Below are positions 57,771 through 64,000 of a DNA stretch of 64,000 nucleotides, one piece after another. Origin of the DNA: Tetrastigma voinierianum (Eukaryota; Streptophyta; Magnoliopsida; Vitales; Vitaceae); NCBI GenBank assembly GCA_016808115.1, contig JAEQBH010000734.1:496001-560000 (forward strand), in the 5' to 3' direction. Both the position numbers and the translations under genes were made by a program. The notes under the pieces are model-generated. The model ran no database searches and had not been told where the DNA came from. It saw nothing but the letters and a program-made list of their open reading frames with translations. Position 1 is the stretch's first letter. Each line of letters starts with the position of its first letter.

Positions 57771-59860
57771 ACCGCTGCTACAAGCTTATATAAACAGGAG
57801 GGGTCAGGTTTAGAATGCCACTTCACATTCTCCTCCCAGCTGCGTTCCTCGAGCTCCCGCGGCTTCCCGAGTCCCAGCCCCGTCGCCGACCGCCCCGCCG
57901 CGACCCTCAAGCAGCTCCACTGCCGAGTTCGTGTCCGGCTGTGACCGAGCCGCTGTGCCTTACACCCCAAAGCCACCGATCGAGTTTCTAAAAGACTCTC
58001 CTCGTCACGCACGCACCAGCCCCGATCGAGCCTTCGCGAGCCTCCACCACGCACAGACGAAGCCTCGATTGCTCTGACGCCTGTACTCGAGCCATTATCG
58101 CTGTGTCCCCGGTTCGGGCCATTGCGCCCCGCTCAAGATCCGGGCCATTTCCCGAGCTCATTTGTTGTCGTGGCCATCTCGCCATACTGAGCCCGGTTCG
58201 GGCCTTGTTGGCTGTGGTGGTTCAAGAAATTTCCAGAGAGCTCCGCCCCGTACTACGCGGTGCCAGCTTATATTTTCGTGAGTTTTTAGCCCTTTCGGTA
58301 TTTTATTTCGACACGATATGGTTCAGATTGGTAACCTGTCTTCACCCGGTGAGATTCAAGATGTTCGAGAGAGCGTCTAACACCAGTCCCACCTGTACCA
58401 TCAATGGCCCCGCAGGCGCCTCCGAGGAGTCCTGTGGATTTAGATCGCATCGCACTCCTGACAGACCCCTGCCCCATCGCCTCGTACCACTGAGGAGAGC
58501 AGAGGGCCCGCCTCCAAGGGCTCCGCACATTGCGGCCCAAAGTAGTCATCTTCCACTGAAGCCCCACCATCTCCGGGCCTTCCAGCCTGGCAGAGAGGCG
58601 ATCATCACCACAAATTGCCGCCACCGCGAGGATCAGAGGCCACTATTTGTGGAACCCCATTCCGTGGAATGTGCGACCTAATGTGCCAGAGAGTTTCATC
58701 TCGAGTCATTTTATGACATCTCCGTACGAGAGCCGACCCTGCATATCGGAGTTCGAGATTGATCAGGAGAGTTCACTCCTACCCTTCACGACCGCGATGC
58801 GCTTTAGAGTTACTCCAAGAGTGGTACCTACACGTACCACTTATGACATCCAGGAGCACAGACGGTCCACTAGAGATTCAAGCCAAGATAGATGACCGCC
58901 CGGTGTACTCAGCCAATGATATTTCAAAGAAGATTGGATTGCGATACCGTTGCACTGCAGGGTTATGCAGCCGCAGCTCCACCCGCCTCACGTGGAGATG
59001 GTCCGAGACCGGGCCGAGACATTTCACCGCGGTCCAAGATTCTACTGTGGAGGTAGCTTCCGCCTCGATGCCGCCGATTGACCATTTGCTACGCACGTCA
59101 TTGCTCCCCCGCAAAGATTATGTGCAGGAGGGAGCTAATCCCGAGGCATCCCTACCGGGACTTCGTGGGGATTTCTCGTTCAGCCCCTTCGAGTCGCGAT
59201 GGCCTCTTTGCATTTTGAGGAGAAGGTCCATCGAAAAGAATCGACCGAATGAGAGCATCCCCACCATCGATGCCGAGACTCTCCGCTATGTTCTCTGAGC
59301 GCATGGGATTCCCGTGAGAGCCCAAAGGTAGATGAGCTAGATGCCTCATGTAGTGTCAAGAGACCGGGTTATGACTATGCCCGTCCCTTATCTATTACAA
59401 TGCACCACAGACTGTGATGAGGTACTCGGCCCAGAGGTCGAGGACTACCATACAGATGATATGCCTGTCCCTCGAGCCCGAGGTACAGAGGACTCCCATT
59501 CCAGATCGTTCACCTCCATCTCCTCCACATACTACATCGGCCAGATCAAGTAAAGAGATAATTCCTGGCCTTCCTATTCAAAGACATCATTCACCGAAGT
59601 ACATCCATGCTACCGAGAGAGATACTAGTGTGATGGATGCCATCCGCCTCACTCCTCATAGCCTACACCGTGCCGCCCCAGACGCAGGTCGCCCACAGTT
59701 ATCTCTATGCCGACAGATTATGACCCACCCGGGTCTTCCTCATGTTCCCGTCAATGAGGAGCCCACCACCGATGCAGCTTCACTGGATGTTCGTCGCAAA
59801 CAAGAGCGCTGTGCCCACTCACCACCACCACCACAGCATGAGGTGTTAGTTTCTTCTTGA
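57771..59860 (+). pseudogene. GC-rich extra ORF relic (B2)
   Basis: Best copy of the extra ORF; frames of 192, 179 and 148 codons overlap. Landmarks in order are a Ser/Pro/Arg-rich region (58380-58600), RPLFVEPHSVECA (58637-58678, equal to RPLFVGNPIPGNV in B1), SSLLPFTTAMRF (58771-58806) and EIQAKIDDRPVYSANDISKKIGLRY (58873-58945). After these come REMVRD-like text (58995), a GFLVQPLR core with LHFEEKVHRKE (about 59166-59240), and a proline-rich tail ending SSPPPPQHEVLVSS-like at 59855. Probable cytosolic or nuclear protein of unknown role. Confidence 0.62.
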
Positions 59861-61077
59861 TTTTTGTTTATTTACCACCATCAACCCGCCTACTAATTTC
59901 GGGCTAGGATTTATGTATTAGCCATAGCAGGCGCGATAGTTTTGCGGTTTAGCTAGATTCGCATAGCTACTTTGGCTATATCAAAAGCTATTCGGGCTTT
60001 ATATATATAGCGCCTATATTATTATCATGTTTTGTGCCTCCACTAGGTTTAAATGTGTTTTCTTTTCAATCAACAATTGAATCGCTACAATTTGACAATC
60101 AATGGGTCGCTGGAAAAATCAATCACCATTTCCGTCACTTATATGCTAGGACAAATTCCATGCTTGAGACATGGTCGCCCAGTCTCGCATGCTCAATCCT
60201 GAAATTTCTCCCTTATGCTAATTCACACCGCACCCGCATTGTTCCAATAGTCATGAAATCAGGTGCCTTCTTCACTTTGCAGTTTCACTAGGTATGTCAC
60301 ATCTAGGATAGTTTTGAGTTACCTACATTTGAAGACCAATGTTGTCTTCAAAAAGGAAAAAGAAAAGAAAAAGCAAAAGAAAAAAAGAAAAAGAAAGAAG
60401 AAAAAGAAAATAAAGTCGTGAAATTCGCTTTGAAACCCGAGCACTGGCCCGAGGGGTGTATGGCGAAAGTTTGAAACCCGATGCCCTGGGTTTTTCCTAA
60501 TTGGCTGGAGTCATCGATTTATGTTCGTTATATGGGTGGGATAGGTGAAATTTAATGACTTGTGGGTGCTTAATTTTCAAGTCATTCTGAGTCCGGATGA
60601 AGCCTTTGCAGTTAGTGGTCAAGGATCCTTTTCGCTTCGATGCCCTAAACCTTTAAAGGGTTTGGAGTCATTTGCGGACTCGCTACACCTGACTTTGGGT
60701 GAAGTCGGATTTTAAGCATTGCACCCTACGCATGTAGATGAATAAAGAAATATGCGTAACTAGCCCTATCTAGGTTGTTCAACAACCCTAAGGCCATGTC
60801 ACAGTCAGGGAGGTGGCAATTTGCGCTTTATCGCTTAACTGCTACAAAAGAACCATTAGACTTAGGTGGAAATTCAAGTTGAGAATTATGGATCCAATAT
60901 TGACTCCTCGAATTGTTCTCAGATGGTTTTGATTCTTTCATACTGCTTTACAAATCTTGATTTCAATTTCTCAAGTTAAGGTAATGTTTATATGCATATA
61001 AACCTCTTTTGAATCATAACCGCAAATCACCACATGCACTCCTTTTCTTTATTTTTGTAATACAAGGACTAGCAACG
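59861..61077 (+). other. B2 conserved 3' noncoding region
   Basis: Same order of conserved blocks as B1: GGATTTATGTATTAGCCATA (59909), hairpin and purine tract (60331-60415), the duplicated motif (near 60478 and 60638), and TTAGACTTAGGTGGAAATTC (60858). The 85-codon frame at 60034-60291 is unsupported. Confidence 0.65.
60331..60415 (+). other. Hairpin plus internal purine tract (B2)
   Basis: GAAGACCAATGTTGTCTTC at 60331-60349 has a perfect 6-bp stem, followed by an almost pure A/G tract to about 60415. Conserved in position and sequence with B1, R1 and R2. Confidence 0.65.
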
Positions 61078-61091
61078 CTTCTTGGTTGGGG
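61078..61091 (+). promoter_or_regulatory. B2 polypurine tract
   Basis: CGCTTCTTGGTTGGGG, ending immediately before TGATTAATG of the 3' LTR. Confidence 0.65.
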
Positions 61092-62857
61092 TGATTAATG
61101 CCCAAAAGTGCATACCAACCCTATATTAGATAGGTTTTGAGTGCTTTTTGTACATTAATCATGTCATTTATACCAATCAAGTGTTCTAGTATTCTTGTAG
61201 TAGTACTTATGCTATTTAGAGAGCATTTTCGGGTCGCTTTTGCAAGCCACACTTTTGGAGTTCAATGTTCGAGATAAATGACCTAATCATGAAGTTTGAA
61301 TCCTGAGTCTCAAATGGCATCAATCTACCAAGAATCAATGAGAAAACCAAGGCAAAATGAAGAAAATGTGATGCAAATACACGTGAGGAATGCGCTGAAG
61401 ATCAACAAAGCCGGGGAATTTTTGCTTTCGCAAAATTTTCGCTAGATCGCGAAATTTCAAGTAACCTTAGCGAAAAATTTCGCAACCCAGCTCTAAAATG
61501 CCACCGCTAGACCACCTTTAGCTTCGCTAGGCACCACCTCCTTAGCGAAAAACCCGATTTCCTCGCTACTCACAACATTTTCGGCTAGTTTAGCCAAAAT
61601 CGCTTGGGCCAGCGAAATTATCCGGCCTTAGCGAACTTTCCATTTTCGCTAGTCATGGATTCGCTGTTAGCTAGCCAAATTCTCACCCTAGCTTAATGAT
61701 GCCTCACATGTTTTGTAATTAATGCCAAACCGCTCCAAATCCCAGGTATTACTTAATTGTCCAATAACTTAGCCAATTCTTATATAGGTTTTTTGGTATT
61801 TTCATACCTTGAGGAGGCCTATATAAGCCCCTCTTGTTTTGTAACCTGTGGGAAGAATTGGTGAACAATATGTGGAGAAGATATTTTTGTAAGTTTTTAT
61901 TTTTGTAAATAAAGTCTTTTATTTTAGGTTTTGCTTTTATTTCTTTTCTCTCTTTTCTCTCTTCTTTCTTTCTCTTTCCTACTGCCAAACACCCTCTCGA
62001 GGATGAGACAACTCAAGAGATGTCAAGCAAGCCTCCTTTCTTGAAGAGGAAGGAAGCTAGCTTGTGGTGGTGGGGCATATGCATGTTTGTCTCTTGTATT
62101 AAAAGCAATCTGGTAGTGTATTGGCGGCTCTATTCTCAAACTTAGTTTGCATACTGGGATGTTATTGATTTGGCCAATACTTCATGCTTTAGGACTGTTG
62201 TTCTTTAGGATGGTTTTTACGAGCCTTCCGAGATAATATTTACATGTTGTTCTTCAAATTGTGGTTAAACAATACCATCAAGTTATTATTTCGCCAATAC
62301 TCTCCATGCTTTAGGATGCGCGTGCTCGTGAGATGCAATCAAGTTCTTAGATGGTCTTTACGAGCCTCTAAGATGATATCGAATGTTGTGGTTTTAAACT
62401 AAAAGTGGGCCATAACCGTATGCTATCCGTGATTGACCAAATAGAGATGTTTCACGGGTGAGGTTTGTTAGTTAAATATAGATCCTAAGTATGCCATGGA
62501 CTATATGTCATGATGTCATAACGCCGAGGATAAAACCCGAGGACACTTGTTTGTCTCTAACTTGCCAAGATAGTAACCTAAATCTTCAAAGTTACACTCC
62601 CTTTTCACCTTTACTCTTTCGCTTATACCTCGCTTCCAAACCATTCTAATCGTTTTTGAAACACAATTCCAAAGAGTCCAAATAGAAAGCCTTACCTTCA
62701 TGCACTGATGCAAACCATTTTTAGATGAAAACCCATCCTCCCGTGTTCGATCTCTAGACCACTGATATCACAAGAGCTTCTGACTACTGCAGTGTAGTGG
62801 TGGAACTTCAGGTGTATATAAATTTTGTTGATTTAGCCTCACCTGCGGCACGAATCA
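61092..62857 (+). mobile_element. B2 3' LTR
   Basis: 1,766 bp, TGATTAATGCCC to GGCACGAATCA, with a TATA box (61820) and AATAAA (61908). It is 64 bp longer than the 5' LTR through scattered small insertions. Confidence 0.88.
61820..61827 (+). promoter_or_regulatory. TATA box in B2 3' LTR
   Basis: TATATAAG in GAGGCCTATATAAGCCCC, 88 bp upstream of AATAAA at 61908-61913. The arrangement matches B1. The 5' LTR position (53660) has lost the motif, so this LTR is the better promoter candidate. Confidence 0.65.
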
Positions 62858-62862
62858 TGAAT
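62858..62862. repeat. Target-site duplication TGAAT, right copy
   Basis: Partner of 52956-52960. R2 gag resumes immediately after. Confidence 0.9.
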
Positions 62863-63250
62863 TAAGCCATATCTTGTTCTCACAGGTCAATGGAAATGCC
62901 TTCAACCAACTTCACCAAATCCATGTAACTTCCAAATTTTCCTTGCAATAGCATACTTCTCAAAATCCCTTATATGGGTGCATGGATTTATCTCCATGTC
63001 TACAAATGTGTGGGCTGTGGCACTGTATGTCTCACCACCATACATCCTCGCCAGAGGTATGACGCAGGAAGGAGCACTAACTCTGCAGAGGTGCTTATGT
63101 GATCCCCACTGACCTGCAGATGTTACCGATCTCATAGGGTCAAGTTGTTGACTTCATTGCTCCTAGATCCACTTGTTCACTACGCACACCGATGTCACAC
63201 CAAGCCAACCTGTGCACCTCACTTTTTCAATCTACCCGATATCCTTCCTG
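62863..63250 (-). pseudogene. gag: Retrotransposon gag relic, N-terminal third (R2)
   Basis: Minus strand. The 77-codon frame 62902-63135 includes RVSAPSCVIPLARM and INPCTHIRDFEKYA, matching the HPPRVSAP...THIRDFE part of the other Gag copies. It completes the Gag whose remainder is at 51541-52955. Confidence 0.75.
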
Positions 63251-63516
63251 TCCTAAAGGCAGTTACATAAACACCGTAACACAAAATGAGATAAAAAGAA
63301 AGAACAACAAAGACTACAAAAAGGATCCAGCAGTTATTACTTAAAACTGATTGTATAGAAAATAAAACAAGAATCGCTAAGTAAAGAAGACTTCTCCAGT
63401 CAAACACAAACAAAAATTCAAGGATGGTGGAACATCGCAACGACCCAAAATGCATCAAAAGCACAAACCACCCACGATCGGTTGGCAAACATCCTCTACA
63501 GAATCTGGCGCCTACT
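63251..63516 (-). other. R2 leader and degraded primer site
   Basis: Untranslated leader, reverse strand. TGGCGCC at 63506-63512, just inside the LTR border, is probably the remnant of the tRNA-Asp primer site (GGCGCCA in reverse). The 102-codon frame 63219-63527 is hydrophobic but covers leader and primer site, so it is not treated as a gene. Confidence 0.45.
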
Positions 63517-64000
63517 GACTGTGTCACGCAGGTGATCTGAACAATATTTTGTTCTTATAGGCCTTCCACCGCCGTGAGTCGTTACCGCAGTGATAGCTGC
63601 GCGCTTATTCAACACCTGATTTCATCCCGCACGAATGATTCTCGCAGATCATGTTTGAAAACAGAGACTTTTATTTTGGATTTTTGATTCAAAAAATGTG
63701 GAGATCGGTTGTTCAATGGATAACCTGAATGGTTTAAAATGAAGTGTGAATGGTGACCTTGAAGGTCATCACCAAATTTCTTGATAAATTGGGGAAAATA
63801 AGTAAAAGGTCTGTAATGCTGATATTTCCTCGCATTAGTGGCAAATGAAACCGATTCTTTTGCTTACCTATAAAAGCTAACCCTAAAAACACTTATTTGA
63901 GTTCAAACTCTATATCAGCATTCACTGTCTGGGGCCATGAACATAAGATTTAACCTCATTTCAATGGCTCAGAATGACATCTAAAGAATGTCGTAAGAAC
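63517..64000 (-). mobile_element. R2 5' LTR, truncated by the window edge
   Basis: Matches 45840-46330 of the R2 3' LTR block by block, including GGTTTTCATCCC-like and TTTATTTTGGATTTTTGAT segments and CCATTTAACCTCATTTCAATGG-like text near the edge. The first bases are degraded, so the start is approximate. The rest lies beyond 64000. Confidence 0.75.

Larger units (their letters stand above)
52961..62857 (+). mobile_element. Element B2: non-autonomous Ty3 retrotransposon with both LTRs
   Basis: 9,897 bp, forward, the best-defined element here. It has two LTRs, an intact tRNA-Asp primer site, gag and protease relics, spacer, GC-rich ORF relic, conserved 3' noncoding region with hairpin, polypurine tract, and perfect TGAAT duplications. 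The internal layout and size (6.4 kb) equal those of B1. No reverse transcriptase, RNase H or integrase is present. Confidence 0.88.

Noticed and set aside
63219..63527. 102-codon hydrophobic minus-strand frame
   Set aside because: It spans the R2 leader and the primer-site remnant, where no protein is expected, and runs into the LTR.
1..64000. Host genes, tRNA, rRNA, telomere or centromere satellite
   Set aside because: No intact host-type coding exons, cloverleaf-forming tRNA genes, rRNA motifs or telomere repeats were seen; tRNA-like strings are primer-binding sites.

Overview
This is plant nuclear DNA that consists almost entirely of nested, decayed transposable elements. No intact cellular gene, tRNA or rRNA is visible. 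The evidence for a flowering plant is plant-type Ty3 retrotransposons primed by tRNA-Asp, a SIRE-like Ty1/copia element primed by initiator tRNA-Met, and a CACTA (En/Spm) DNA transposon with a TNP2-type transposase. The species cannot be named from the sequence alone. Frames break every few dozen codons, partly from age and possibly partly from consensus errors, so coding relics are given as pseudogenes with approximate borders.

Layout. The outermost layer is one reverse-oriented copia element. Its 3' LTR lies at 249-1452 plus 21113-21390, its gag at 21966-22596 plus 45420-45725, and its primer site and the tail of its 5' LTR at 45759-45817. The rest of that LTR should lie beyond 64000. Nearly everything else sits inside it. 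(1) In its 3' LTR is a solo LTR of family A (1453-21107 with interruptions, target duplication TGCAC). That LTR was split by a reverse family-B element, R1, and R1's own 3' LTR was split by a forward family-B element, B1 (4809-14511). (2) In its gag is a CACTA transposon (about 22597-45419). Its TNP2 gene was split by a family-A element with both LTRs (30206-39125), and its second gene carries one certain solo LTR (43157-43620) and one probable LTR. (3) In its 5' LTR is a reverse element, R2, with related but distinct LTRs. R2's gag was split by B2 (52961-62857, target duplication TGAAT).

Family B and R2 are the most interesting part. B1, B2 and R2 share the order LTR, tRNA-Asp primer site, gag, aspartic protease, AT-rich spacer, GC-rich extra ORF, conserved 3' noncoding region with a hairpin and purine tract, polypurine tract, LTR. 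None of them, nor the internally deleted R1, has room for or trace of reverse transcriptase, RNase H or integrase. They look like a non-autonomous lineage that depends on another element's polymerase. Family A appears equally pol-less, and its LTR tails hold tandem copies of a primer-binding-site unit.
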